64,000 bases of DNA from Duganella sp. sic0402 (GTDB lineage: Bacteria > Pseudomonadota > Gammaproteobacteria > Burkholderiales > Burkholderiaceae_D). The stretch's first letter is position 1, and every line of letters begins with the position of its first letter. Below are positions 1 to 8,846 of this stretch, one piece after another. Both the position numbers and the translations under genes were made by a program. The stretch covers positions 310,001-374,000 of the forward strand of contig NZ_JAHUWK010000003.1 of assembly GCF_019219065.1 (NCBI RefSeq). Reading direction: 5' to 3'. The notes under the pieces were generated by a model. The model made no database searches and was not told the DNA's origin. It saw only the letters and a list, made by a program, of their open reading frames with translations.

Positions 1-760
1 CGGCCTTGAACTCCAGCGCGCAGGCGTGCTCCGACAGAAAGCCCACGCCCAGGCCAGCCGATACCATGCGCTTGATTGCCTCGTTACTGGATACCTCCGA
101 GCCGAATTCCGCCGCATGCCCCTCCTCGCGCAGCAGCTTTTCAATGGCGGTGCGCGTGCCCGAGCCGCGTTCGCGCACCAGCAGGTTGGCCGCCATCACA
201 TCGTTGAGCGTGACTTTTTTCTTCTTCATCAGTGGATGCTTGGGACTGGCGACGAACGCCATCGGATGCCGCGCGAAGCGGGCCGCGTTGGTGCGCAACT
301 CGCGCGGCGGCGTGCCCATGATGGCCAGTTCGATCTCATGCCGCGCCAGCATATTGATGATCTCCGTGCGATTGCCCACTTGCAGCTTGAGCCGCACGTC
401 CGGCCGCTTCAGCGTGAACGGCACCAGCAGCGGCGGCAGCAAGTGCTCCGCCGTGGTCACCGCACCGATGCGCAGCGTACCGGAGGTGACGCCCTGCAGC
501 GCCGCCAGTTCATCGGTGGCCTGCTCCCACAGCCGCAGGATGCGTTCGGAGAATTCGGCCATCACCTCTCCCGCCGCCGTCAGCTGGATATTGCGGCCCG
601 CCTTGCGCGTCAAGGCGATGCCAGTAATCTCTTCGAGCGTGCGGATTTGCAGCGACACCGCTGGCTGCGTCAGGTGCATGGCGTCCGCCGCGCGCGAAAT
701 GCTCTCGTGACGCGCGACTAGGACCAGCGATTGCAATTGGCGAAAACTGGTGTGATACAT
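1..760 (-). CDS. LysR-family transcriptional regulator (3' end outside window)
   Basis: Read from the ATG at 760 down to the window edge, so the C-terminus is missing (about 253 residues visible). Residues 1-60 form the LysR winged helix-turn-helix (MYHTSFRQLQSL, then SRAADAMHLTQPAVSLQIRT). The periplasmic-binding-like effector domain follows, with GTLRIGAVTTAEHLLPPLL and later SSNEAIKRMVSAGLGVGFLS. It is transcribed divergently from the HAD gene at 857, the classic LysR arrangement in which the regulator controls its divergent neighbour. The HAD neighbour is CbbY-like and the N-terminus resembles CbbR-type LysR proteins, but the ligand cannot be told. Family assignment is secure; the target is inference. 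Confidence 0.9.
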   Translation of the reverse strand, partial: MYHTSFRQLQSLVLVARHESISRAADAMHLTQPAVSLQIRTLEEITGIALTRKAGRNIQLTAAGEVMAEFSERILRLWEQATDELAALQGVTSGTLRIGAVTTAEHLLPPLLVPFTLKRPDVRLKLQVGNRTEIINMLARHEIELAIMGTPPRELRTNAARFARHPMAFVASPKHPLMKKKKVTLNDVMAANLLVRERGSGTRTAIEKLLREEGHAAEFGSEVSSNEAIKRMVSAGLGVGFLSEHACALEFKA

Positions 761-856
761 AAATAATCCTTATTAATTATCCATAATCTTTAATTTTTCT
801 TTTATTCATTCTACCCCTATATTCATACCTATCTGACATCGTTGAGCGAGAATGAC
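761..856. promoter_or_regulatory. Divergent promoter region between LysR gene and HAD gene
   Basis: This is a 96-bp, very AT-rich spacer in an otherwise GC-rich region. It contains the near-palindromic stretch ATTAATTATCCATAAT around 773-788, the kind of T-N11-A dyad that LysR proteins bind. No binding can be shown from sequence alone. Confidence 0.4.
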
Positions 857-1564
857 ATGAGCATAGACGTGATCTTCCTGGGCCTGGACGGCGTACTGTT
901 CGACACCGAAGCGCTGCATCTGGCGGCCTGCAACGCGGCGTTCACCAACGCCGAACTGTCGATCCGCTGGACGCTGCCGGCGCTGCGTGCAGCAGCCGCC
1001 ACCCATGGTTACGCCCGCGCCATCGGTTCCGCCGTCGCCAACCCGCCACTGTCGCGCGACAAGCGCCGCGTGGCGGAACTGCTTGAGGACAAGCACCGCC
1101 AATTCCATCAGGCGATCCTGGCGCATCCGCCACGCGCGCAAGCTGCGGCCCTGGCGCTGATCGAAGACGCCAGCGCCGCCGGCTGCAAAATCTGCATCCT
1201 GACCGACCTGCCGGCACCCGCCACCTCCGCACTGCTGGACCGCTACTTCGGCACCGATGTCAACAGCGTGTTCAGCGTGGTGGCCGGCGGCGCCAGTTTC
1301 AACGGCCCGGCCGGCACCGGTCCCTATGCGCACGCGCTGCACGCCATGGGCGTGGCGCCGCGCGACGCCATCGCCATCGATACCGCCGTGCCGGCGCTGC
1401 GTGCCGCTGCCGACGCCGGCCTGTGGACTGTCTCCGTCGCGCCTTACGGCACGGACGTGGTACGTCCACGCCAGTTCATCACCTTCGACGCCCTGCACGA
1501 GCTGCAGGCCAGTCCCTACACGCCAGACCAGCAACGCCCCGTACCGCAGCACCGCGCCGCATAA
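857..1564 (+). CDS. CbbY-like HAD-superfamily protein, nucleophile Asp missing
   Basis: A 235-aa protein of the HAD phosphatase class with a cap domain (CbbY/phosphoglycolate phosphatase-like). The ATG at 857 is preferred over an in-frame TTG at 842 because GAGCGAG lies 7 bases upstream. Motif I reads FLGLDGVLFDTE. In the family it is F-D-x-D-G-[TV]-L, so the first Asp, which is the phosphoryl-accepting nucleophile, is Gly here (GGC where GAC is expected). Motif II is ILTD, and motif IV is reduced to AIDTAVPALRAA. The protein may therefore be catalytically dead or have a changed function. It lies 21 bp before the flavoprotein gene and is probably cotranscribed with it. Confidence 0.8.
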   Translation: MSIDVIFLGLDGVLFDTEALHLAACNAAFTNAELSIRWTLPALRAAAATHGYARAIGSAVANPPLSRDKRRVAELLEDKHRQFHQAILAHPPRAQAAALALIEDASAAGCKICILTDLPAPATSALLDRYFGTDVNSVFSVVAGGASFNGPAGTGPYAHALHAMGVAPRDAIAIDTAVPALRAAADAGLWTVSVAPYGTDVVRPRQFITFDALHELQASPYTPDQQRPVPQHRAA

Positions 1565-1585
1565 ACAAAAAAACTGGAGACACAC

Positions 1586-2671
1586 ATGGAAACCATCGTC
1601 ATTGTTGGCGGCGGTGCGGGCGGGCTCGAACTCGCCACGCGCCTGGGCAATATCGCCGGCGCGCACAGCCGCGTAGTACTGGTGGACCGCTGGCCTGGCC
1701 ATTTCTGGAAACCGCTGCTGCACACCGTCGCATCGGGCAGCTGCGATCCGCAAGCGGATGAACTGTCGTTCAGCACCCAGGCCAGCGAACACGGTTTCGA
1801 ATTCATCCAGGGCGAGATGCTGTGCCTGGACCGCACACAACAGACCATCACCCTGTCGCCGCAGGATGGCGGGGATGGCGCCTGCCGCGTGCTCGGCTAC
1901 GACAAGCTGGTACTGGCGCTGGGCTCCGTCACCAGCTTCTACGGGGTGCCGGGCGCACAGGAACACGCGCTGACGCTGGACAGCGTGGCCGATGCCGAAG
2001 CCTTTCGCCACCGCTTCTTTGCGGCCTGCCACCAAGCCGGGAACTCGCCGGTGAATGTGGCGATCGTCGGCGGTGGCGCCACCGGTGTCGAACTGGCGGC
2101 GGAACTCAGCAACAGCACCCGCGCGCTGGCGCTGCTGCAAAACATCCGCATCACCGTCATGGAGCGCGGCGCGGGCCTGCTACCGCACATGGACGGGATC
2201 CAGGCGCAGCGCGCCGAACGCCATCTGCGCTCGCTGGGCGTCGCCGTGCGGACCGCGACCAGCGTTGCCGCCGTCCATGCCGACGCGGTGACCGACAGCC
2301 ATGGCCAGCGCCATCCTGCGCAGCTGACCTTATGGGCCGCTGGCGTTCAAGCGCCACCGCTGTGCGCCAGGCTGGGGCTGAGCGTCAATCATCAGCAAAA
2401 AATCCTGGTCGACGCCGGCCTGCGCTCGTTCAGCGATGCGCGCATTTACGCGCTGGGGGATTGCGCCAACTATGTCTGCCCGGTCAAAGGCGCGGCGCCG
2501 CCGCGCGCCCAGGTCGCGCACCAGCAGGCCATGTTCCTGGCCGGCGCGCTGGCTGGCGCCAGTGACGGCGAGGCGCCTGCATTGTTTCATTATCATGACT
2601 ACGGCTCGCTGATTTCGCTCGGGCCGCAGGCGGCGGTGGGCGTGTTGACCCGCGCCGGGAGCGGCCTATAA
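1586..2671 (+). CDS. NAD(P)/FAD-dependent oxidoreductase, NDH-2-like, C-terminally short
   Basis: A 361-aa flavoprotein resembling type II NADH dehydrogenase (NADH:quinone oxidoreductase). It has an FAD-binding Rossmann motif IVGGGAGGLELATRLG near the N-terminus, a second dinucleotide motif AIVGGGATGVELAAEL near residue 155, and the FAD motif YALGDCA. The NDH-2 motif HYHDYGSLISLG is present near the end. Family members normally run on for about 60 more residues that form the membrane-anchoring amphipathic helices. Here the protein stops after GVLTRAGSGL, so that tail is absent. An SD-like GGAG lies before the ATG. It could still act as a soluble reductase. Class is confident; in vivo activity is uncertain. 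Confidence 0.85.
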   Translation: METIVIVGGGAGGLELATRLGNIAGAHSRVVLVDRWPGHFWKPLLHTVASGSCDPQADELSFSTQASEHGFEFIQGEMLCLDRTQQTITLSPQDGGDGACRVLGYDKLVLALGSVTSFYGVPGAQEHALTLDSVADAEAFRHRFFAACHQAGNSPVNVAIVGGGATGVELAAELSNSTRALALLQNIRITVMERGAGLLPHMDGIQAQRAERHLRSLGVAVRTATSVAAVHADAVTDSHGQRHPAQLTLWAAGVQAPPLCARLGLSVNHQQKILVDAGLRSFSDARIYALGDCANYVCPVKGAAPPRAQVAHQQAMFLAGALAGASDGEAPALFHYHDYGSLISLGPQAAVGVLTRAGSGL

Positions 2672-2678
2672 TGGGGTT

Positions 2679-4223
2679 ATGACAACCATCACCTCCCTGA
2701 ACCGGACCACCCCGTCCACCGTTACCCCGGTGGCTGGCGGTAATTATGCGTCCACTTCCGGCGCCACCAGCAGCACGGGCAACGGCTCATCCACTGTGGT
2801 GTCGCTGGGCGCCGGCGCCAATGACGACGCGCCAGCCAAGCCGCTGGTGTGGGAAAACCGTACCCGCAGCAGCTCCGCCAGCCTGATGGCGCAGAACTTC
2901 GCCAACCAGCCGTTGGCCGGCCGCCTCAAGGGCCTGGGCAGCGAGCTGCTGAAACAGGTCGCCTACGATGGCGAGAATTTCTCGCAAACGGTGCAGCAGG
3001 CACCGGGTGGCGTGCAAACCGATACCTACGACATGCTGGTGCTGCCGTCGCAGGTGTCGCAGCACGGCATGGGCGACAACCAGATCGCGCTCACCGTCAC
3101 CACCCGCAGCGGCGTCAAGGTCGAGCTCAAGCTGGACGCCGGCGAGAGCAGCATCGCGGTCGATGCCAAGGCCGATGGTGAGCTCACCGAAGTGGAACGC
3201 AAGGCGCTGGGCAAACTGGCCGACGCCTTCCAGAAGTCGATCGACGGCCTGACCGAAGATCCGCCGCGCGTCGACCTCGCCGGCCTGACGCAATTCGATA
3301 GCAATGTGCTGTCGTCGGTGGACCTGAAAGGCCAGGTCAAGATCAATCCAAAAGAAACCCAGCTGCTGGAATTCCGTGCTGACAGCACGCAGCGTACGGT
3401 GAACTTTACCGGTCCTGCGGGCAGCGCCAAGATTGATGTGGACCTGAGCCAGCCGGCGGCATGGGGCAGCAAACAGCAGCAAGCCAAGGCGCTGGACAAG
3501 TATTTGCAGCAGGTCGATCAGGCCGCCATGCGCGGCCAGGGCAATGCGGACATGGTCGGCATGTTCAAGGATGCTTTTACCGACATGAACACCGACTACG
3601 GCACGCCGCCCGCCGCATCTCCAAGCAGCATCTTCCTGGCCGATCAGGATCGCGCGCTGACCACCGGACTGGCCGACTTCAAAGCCTCGTTTTCGCAGGC
3701 CGAGGTGGCGTCCAATCCCTTCCGTGTGACCGAGAAGGATACCTTCGCCTATGCGCTGTCGCAGAAGACCAGCATTACCGGTACTTCGCAGCTTGATCGC
3801 AGCATCTCGCAACAGCAGCAGTCGAACCTGAAGGCCAGCTACCACACGCCAGAGAAAGCCGGGGCGAAATTGGCGCTGGACCTGTCGCCCAACTCGCAGA
3901 ACTACCGCTATGTGCTGATCAATGATGCAGCCAGCAGCAGCACCGAGATTGGCTACGACAAAGGTGCACTGGTCAAGGCATCGATGGAGATGCAGGCCAG
4001 CCAGTCATCGCGCGTGCTGCACTACACGCTGGGCAAGCTAAAAGAAGACCACACCGCGCCATCCGGCAAGGCGATGCAGCGCGACCTGATGTCCACGCTG
4101 GAGCCAGAGCGCTACGGCATGGAACAACTGTCCGATGATGAGCGCACGCAGATGCTGGAAAAACTGAATAACCAGATCTTCCTCCAACCGAATCCGGACG
4201 CATTGCCCAATGAGCGCGGTTGA
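2679..4223 (+). CDS. Hypothetical protein with Ser/Thr/Gly-rich N-terminus
   Basis: A 514-aa protein I do not recognise. Residues 1-60 are low-complexity and rich in Thr, Ser, Gly and Ala. The rest is a soluble mix of charged segments, with two tracts rich in Gln and Ser (for example SRSISQQQQSNLKA). There is no signal peptide or transmembrane segment. The start follows GGGG by 3 bases and lies 7 bp after the truncated flavoprotein stop. The 3' end overlaps the DinB gene by 14 bp, so the two are probably cotranscribed. The composition recalls secreted or appendage-related proteins, but no function is claimed. Confidence 0.7.
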   Translation: MTTITSLNRTTPSTVTPVAGGNYASTSGATSSTGNGSSTVVSLGAGANDDAPAKPLVWENRTRSSSASLMAQNFANQPLAGRLKGLGSELLKQVAYDGENFSQTVQQAPGGVQTDTYDMLVLPSQVSQHGMGDNQIALTVTTRSGVKVELKLDAGESSIAVDAKADGELTEVERKALGKLADAFQKSIDGLTEDPPRVDLAGLTQFDSNVLSSVDLKGQVKINPKETQLLEFRADSTQRTVNFTGPAGSAKIDVDLSQPAAWGSKQQQAKALDKYLQQVDQAAMRGQGNADMVGMFKDAFTDMNTDYGTPPAASPSSIFLADQDRALTTGLADFKASFSQAEVASNPFRVTEKDTFAYALSQKTSITGTSQLDRSISQQQQSNLKASYHTPEKAGAKLALDLSPNSQNYRYVLINDAASSSTEIGYDKGALVKASMEMQASQSSRVLHYTLGKLKEDHTAPSGKAMQRDLMSTLEPERYGMEQLSDDERTQMLEKLNNQIFLQPNPDALPNERG

Positions 4224-4743
4224 GCATTTCGGCCTGCTGGCCAGGTATAACGCCGACATGAACCGAAAGCTGTACGATGCCGCAGCCCAGCTTTCGGCAG
4301 AAGAGCTGACGGCTGACCGTAAGGCGTTCTTTGGTTCGCTGCAAGGCACGCTGAACCACCTGCTGGCGGGTGACACCATCTGGTTGAAACGATTCAGTAC
4401 GCACCCTGCCGCCATTCCTGCGTTGCGGGCCGCACAAGCACTGCCTCAGCCTGGCGGCCTGACGCACTCCTTCGGCACTGAACTGCCGCCACTGCGCGCT
4501 TACCGCGAACAACTGGACGCCATCATCAGCGCCTTTGCCGCGCAGCTTACGCCCGCCGACCTGAAACAGGTGTTTGAATACCGCAGCACGCGCGGCGATG
4601 TCTACCGCAAGGAGTTTGGCCTGGTGCTGCTGCACTTCTTCAATCACCAGACCCACCATCGCGGCCAGGCCAGCACGCTGCTGACCCAGGCCGGCGTGGA
4701 CATCGGCGTGACCGACCTGATTTTATGGGTGCCTGATTTATGA
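4210..4743 (+). CDS. DinB-family protein
   Basis: A 177-aa four-helix protein of the DinB/YfiT-like metalloprotein superfamily. The likely metal-binding His triad is visible as H50 (in GTLNHLLAGD) and H146 and H150 (in FNHQTHHRGQ), matching the family pattern of one His on helix 2 and HxxxH on helix 3. Members are often thiol-dependent S-transferases or of unknown role. It overlaps the preceding gene by 14 bp and the following dehydrogenase by 4 bp (ATGA), which indicates translational coupling. Family call is strong; substrate is unknown. Confidence 0.85.
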   Translation: MSAVEHFGLLARYNADMNRKLYDAAAQLSAEELTADRKAFFGSLQGTLNHLLAGDTIWLKRFSTHPAAIPALRAAQALPQPGGLTHSFGTELPPLRAYREQLDAIISAFAAQLTPADLKQVFEYRSTRGDVYRKEFGLVLLHFFNHQTHHRGQASTLLTQAGVDIGVTDLILWVPDL

Positions 4744-5735
4744 AAATTGCCGTGTACAGCGCACAACCCTACGACCGCCGCTTTCTCGATGAAGCGCGCG
4801 CCAGCATGCCCGGCGTGGAGGCTGCGTATTTCTCCGACCGGCTGGAGCTGGATACCGTGCCGCTGGCGCAGGGCTGCACCGCTGTCTGCGTCTTCGTCAA
4901 CGACATCCTGGACGCGCCGGTGCTGGAAGCGCTGCACGCGCTGGGCGTACGTGCCGTGCTGCTGCGCTGCGCCGGTTTCAACAACGTCGATTTGCAGGCC
5001 GGCGCGCGGCTTGGTCTGTTCATGGCACGCGTACCCGCCTATGCGCCGGAAGCGGTGGCCGAACACGCGCTGGCGCTGGTGATGACGCTGAACCGGCGCA
5101 CCCACCGCGCCTATGTGCGCGTCCGTGAAGGCAACTTCGCGCTGGACGGCCTGCTCGGCACAACGCTGCATGGCAAGACCGTCGGCATCGTCGGTGCAGG
5201 CCAGATCGGCGCCTGCGCAGCACGCATTTTCCACGGCATGGGCTGCAAGGTGCTGGTCAGCGATCCGGCGCCGACGCCGCAGCTGGATGGCGTGGCCGAA
5301 CGCGCCAGCCTGGACGTAGTGCTGGCGCAGTCGGACGTGGTGTCGCTGCATTGCCCGCTGATGGACGCCACCCGCCACATGATCAACAGCACCAGCCTGG
5401 CGCGCATGAAGCGCGGCGCCATGCTGGTCAACACATCGCGCGGCGGCTTGATCGACACCGCCGCCGTCATTGATGCGCTCAAGAGCGGCCAGCTGGGCGC
5501 GCTCGCCATCGATGTCTACGAACAGGAAAGCACCCTCTTTTTCCAGGACCACTCCAGCGACATCATCGCTGACGATGTGTTCCAGCGCCTGATGACCTTC
5601 CCGAACGTACTGGTGACCGGGCACCAGGGCTTCTTCACAATAGAAGCCATGCGCGAAATCGCCGCCGTCACGTTCGCCAATCTCGCCTGCCATATGCAGG
5701 GCTCCCCTTGCGCCAACGCGCTACCACATACCTAG
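4740..5735 (+). CDS. ldhA: D-lactate dehydrogenase (D-2-hydroxyacid dehydrogenase family)
   Basis: A 331-aa NAD-dependent D-2-hydroxyacid dehydrogenase with the length and N-terminus (MKIAVYSAQPYDRRF) of LdhA, which reduces pyruvate to D-lactate. The Rossmann motif GAGQIG lies at about 152-157. Catalytic residues fit the family: Arg234 in NTSRGG, Glu263 in YEQES, and His295 in TGHQGFFT. The start overlaps the DinB stop by 4 bp. The next gene follows after 16 bp with a good SD (AAGGAAG). Other D-2-hydroxyacids as substrate remain possible, but the whole-length resemblance to LdhA is good. Confidence 0.88.
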   Translation: MKIAVYSAQPYDRRFLDEARASMPGVEAAYFSDRLELDTVPLAQGCTAVCVFVNDILDAPVLEALHALGVRAVLLRCAGFNNVDLQAGARLGLFMARVPAYAPEAVAEHALALVMTLNRRTHRAYVRVREGNFALDGLLGTTLHGKTVGIVGAGQIGACAARIFHGMGCKVLVSDPAPTPQLDGVAERASLDVVLAQSDVVSLHCPLMDATRHMINSTSLARMKRGAMLVNTSRGGLIDTAAVIDALKSGQLGALAIDVYEQESTLFFQDHSSDIIADDVFQRLMTFPNVLVTGHQGFFTIEAMREIAAVTFANLACHMQGSPCANALPHT

Positions 5736-5751
5736 TTATTTAAGGAAGTTC

Positions 5752-7092
5752 ATGTCGCTCGCCTATCGCGCCAACGCCGATTTCGCCAAGCTTAATCACC
5801 CGATGCGCGTTCCGCTCTCCGCGGAAATCCACTCACGCCCGTTCCTGCAATTGCAGGCACCGGAAAGCCTGACCCATTTCGCCCTGTACCTGCAACAGGA
5901 CCAGCCTTCGCGCCAGAACCACCGCAGCAGCCAGCACCAGATCCTGGCGCAGCTGTGCATGCACTACGGCGTGGCGACGCCGCATCCGCAGGCGCGCTAC
6001 TTCTTCCATGACTTCGGCCGCTTCCGTCTGAAATGGGAGTGCCATACCGAGTTCGCCACCTACACCTTCGTCGAACCCGGCGAGCCAGGCCTGGATTGCC
6101 GTGCCTCGTTCGACCGCATGCCTTTGCAGCATGTGCCGCAAGAGTGGCTGGCAGGCTTGAACGGCAAGATCATCGTTGCCGCCCACGTCCTGCTGTGCAA
6201 GGGGGAAGCGGAGGACGACAGCTTCGCCGAAGGTATCCGTGAACTATTCCAGGGCAAGTCGCTGGTTGGCAGCAGCGCCGGCGGCAACGCCGAGGTATGG
6301 ACCGACTTCCTGATCCAGCCGGACGGCTTCAGCCGATTCGTGGTGCGCGACCAGCGCCTGCGCGAATTCCAGTCCGGCCGCCTGGTGGGCCGCCTGCTGG
6401 AAATCGAAACCTACCGCATGATGGCCCTGCTCGGACTGCCGCAAGCGGAGGCCACGCAGCCGGACCTGAACAGCATCGAGAATGAACTGGCGACGCTGAC
6501 CGCCACGCTGGTCAAGGAAGAAGGCAATGAGGATCAGGACCTGCTGAACCAGATCACCGGCCTGGCCGCGCGCCTGGAAAAGATCTCGGTCAATAACAGC
6601 TACCGCTTCGCCGCGTCGCAGGCCTACTTCAACCTGGTGCAATCGCGCATCCAGGAGTTGCGCGAAGTACGGATCGAGGGCACGCCAACGCTGGCGGAGT
6701 TCATGGGCCGCCGCCTGGCGCCGGCGATGAACACCTGCGTGTCGGTGGCGCAGCGGCAGGAGGCGCTGGCCCAGCGTATCGCCCGCAGCAACGATCTGCT
6801 GCGTACCCGTGTGGGGATCGAACAGGAGCAGCAGAATCGCCGCATCCTGCAATCGCTGGACGCGCGCGCGGCCCAGCAACTGCGCCTGCAGCAAGCGGTG
6901 GAAGGCCTGTCGGTGGCGGCGATTTCGTACTACACGCTGGGATTGGTGGGCTATGTCGGCAAGGCGATGAAGGCTGGCAGCGTGCCGGTTAATCCAGACC
7001 TGATGACCGGCATCGCCGTGCCGCTGGTGATCGGCGCCGTGTGGCTAGGACTGCGCCGCCTGCATCACCAATTGTCAGGATCTAAGCACTGA
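5752..7092 (+). CDS. DUF3422 family protein, C-terminal membrane anchor
   Basis: A 446-aa protein with the DUF3422 signature region near the N-terminus (NHPMRVPLSAEIHSRPF). The middle is a helical, probably coiled-coil domain with many Glu, Gln and Arg. Two hydrophobic segments lie at the C-terminus, near residues 385-405 (SVAAISYYTLGLVGYVG) and 415-435 (TGIAVPLVIGAVWLGL). Family members are inner-membrane-associated proteins of unknown function, common in proteobacteria. It has a strong SD and sits downstream of ldhA. It overlaps the convergent hydrolase gene by 11 bp. Confidence 0.88.
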   Translation: MSLAYRANADFAKLNHPMRVPLSAEIHSRPFLQLQAPESLTHFALYLQQDQPSRQNHRSSQHQILAQLCMHYGVATPHPQARYFFHDFGRFRLKWECHTEFATYTFVEPGEPGLDCRASFDRMPLQHVPQEWLAGLNGKIIVAAHVLLCKGEAEDDSFAEGIRELFQGKSLVGSSAGGNAEVWTDFLIQPDGFSRFVVRDQRLREFQSGRLVGRLLEIETYRMMALLGLPQAEATQPDLNSIENELATLTATLVKEEGNEDQDLLNQITGLAARLEKISVNNSYRFAASQAYFNLVQSRIQELREVRIEGTPTLAEFMGRRLAPAMNTCVSVAQRQEALAQRIARSNDLLRTRVGIEQEQQNRRILQSLDARAAQQLRLQQAVEGLSVAAISYYTLGLVGYVGKAMKAGSVPVNPDLMTGIAVPLVIGAVWLGLRRLHHQLSGSKH

Positions 7093-7915
7093 AGCGGCTG
7101 GACAGGAAACTGGCAATCCGCGCCTGCGTCGATTCCAGGTAGGGGATGTTGATGTGGTCGGAATCAGGCACGATTTCGTCCGCATGCAAAGTCCCCAGCT
7201 TCTGCACCAGCAGATCGGTGTGCGAATGCGGCACGATATTGTCCACCGCCGCACGCAGCACGTAGGCCGGCGCCTTGATTTGTTCGGCGTACTTCACCGA
7301 TTCAAATTTATGGCGCAGCACGTAGTCAATCGGCAGCGCCTTGAACTTGCGCTTGGCCAGCGCCAGTATCGAATCGTAAGGCGTGATCAGCACGATGGAA
7401 TTGGCGTCGCGCTCCATCGCCACCTGCACGGCCACGCCGGAACCCAGGCTGCGTCCTACCACCGCGATGCGCTTTGGATCGACATGATGGCGTTCGCTGA
7501 GCCAGTCGTACAGCATGCGGCCGTCTTCGACAAAGTGTTCTTCCGCCGGATCGCCGTGCGAATCGCCATAGCCGCGATAGTTCACGGCCAGCACCGCCAT
7601 GCCAGGAAACAGCTTGCCGGCGTCGCGCGCCACCCAGGAGACTTCCTCCGAGCGGCCGCCAAAATACACCACGCCCGGATGCGTGCCCGCCACGCGCGGC
7701 GTCATCAGCCAGCCGGACAGGCGCGTGCCGTCCTTGGAACGGATCACGATCGGACGCGTGCGGTGGCCCGTGCTGTAAGGCTTCAGCACCTCGCGCTTGC
7801 TTCCCAGGGGATTGAACAGCAGGCGTTTCTGGTTGGCGGCCACGGCGGCGGTCAGCCCCATCCACAGCACACTGACCAGGCCTGCCAGGCCGGCGACTTT
7901 TTTAGAATTATTCAT
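7082..7915 (-). CDS. Alpha/beta hydrolase with N-terminal signal/anchor
   Basis: A 277-aa alpha/beta-hydrolase-fold protein. I start it at the ATG at 7915, because translation from there gives MNNSKK followed by a hydrophobic signal or anchor ([20 protein letters not shown]); upstream codons add an unlikely basic extension. The nucleophile elbow is GRSLG (Ser156). The likely acid is Asp225 in AAVDNIVP, and the base is His254 in DSDHINIP. This resembles the YfhR/DUF1749-like serine hydrolases that remodel lipids or esters at the membrane. It is convergent with the DUF3422 gene. Substrate unknown. Confidence 0.82.
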   Translation of the reverse strand: MNNSKKVAGLAGLVSVLWMGLTAAVAANQKRLLFNPLGSKREVLKPYSTGHRTRPIVIRSKDGTRLSGWLMTPRVAGTHPGVVYFGGRSEEVSWVARDAGKLFPGMAVLAVNYRGYGDSHGDPAEEHFVEDGRMLYDWLSERHHVDPKRIAVVGRSLGSGVAVQVAMERDANSIVLITPYDSILALAKRKFKALPIDYVLRHKFESVKYAEQIKAPAYVLRAAVDNIVPHSHTDLLVQKLGTLHADEIVPDSDHINIPYLESTQARIASFLSSRFSA

Positions 7916-8066
7916 GACTTCTACTCTACTCTTTTCCCGCTTTTCCGCTCTCAAAAAATAACGGCGGCGTGGTATAGACCACACATGGGGATGATTGCCA
8001 GTTTCTCAAGACCGGCGGCGCAAACCGGTATAATCTGCGCTTCGCTTTTTTCATGATTCGCTGACA

Positions 8067-8846
8067 ATGAAACCTGCCGTCGTCCTGCTGCATAGCTCCA
8101 TGAGTTCCAAGTCCCAGTGGTCGTCCCTGAAGTCACAATTGGACAACGCCTACCGGTGCATTCCCGTTGACCTGCAAGGCTACGGCGCATCGCCATTTCC
8201 GGCCGACGCCGGCGAGGACTACGTCCACACCCTGGCACACGAGGTGGATGCGGTGGTGGCGGCCGTTGCCTCCGAGCTGGAGCCGGGCGAAGCATTTCAC
8301 CTGATCGGCCATTCCTTCGGCGGCGCGTGCGCGCTGCACATGGCGCGCCGCATGCCGCACCGCGTGCTGTCACTCACGCTGTTCGAGCCGGTGGCCTTTC
8401 ACCTGCTGCCGGAACAGCATCCTGCCAAGGCCGAAATCGTCAGCGTGGTCGCCGGCATCAACGCCTGCGCCAGCGACCGCGACGCCACCCGTATCTTTAT
8501 CGATTACTGGAACCGCGCCGGCGCCTTTGATGCGGCGCCAGCCAGCGCGCAGGACAAGATGGTGTCGCAGATCGCCAAGGTGAAGCTGGACTTCCAGGCG
8601 CTGCTGGGCGAACAGGCAGGCCTGGACGACCTGTCCATGCTGACCATGCCGTCGCTGGTGATGGCGGGCGAACGCAGCCCGGCCTCCACGCGTCTGCTGG
8701 TGGAACAGTTGGGCGCCGCCCTGCCCAACGCCACTGCGCGCAAGCTGCCAACCGCACACATGGGACCAATCACGCATGGCGACGTGGTCAATCCTGTAAT
8801 CGCCCATTTCCTGAGCGGCGCGGAAGTAGCCGCCGAACAGCAATGA
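8067..8846 (+). CDS. Alpha/beta-fold hydrolase
   Basis: A 259-aa cytoplasmic alpha/beta hydrolase. The nucleophile elbow GHSFGG places Ser83 as nucleophile. The N-terminal LLHSSMSS forms the oxyanion-hole strand, and a late His (TAHMGPITH) is the likely base. No signal peptide is seen. The stop overlaps the next hydrolase start by 4 bp (ATGA), so the two form an operon. Ester or peptidase-like substrates are possible; nothing in the sequence fixes one. Confidence 0.82.
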   Translation: MKPAVVLLHSSMSSKSQWSSLKSQLDNAYRCIPVDLQGYGASPFPADAGEDYVHTLAHEVDAVVAAVASELEPGEAFHLIGHSFGGACALHMARRMPHRVLSLTLFEPVAFHLLPEQHPAKAEIVSVVAGINACASDRDATRIFIDYWNRAGAFDAAPASAQDKMVSQIAKVKLDFQALLGEQAGLDDLSMLTMPSLVMAGERSPASTRLLVEQLGAALPNATARKLPTAHMGPITHGDVVNPVIAHFLSGAEVAAEQQ

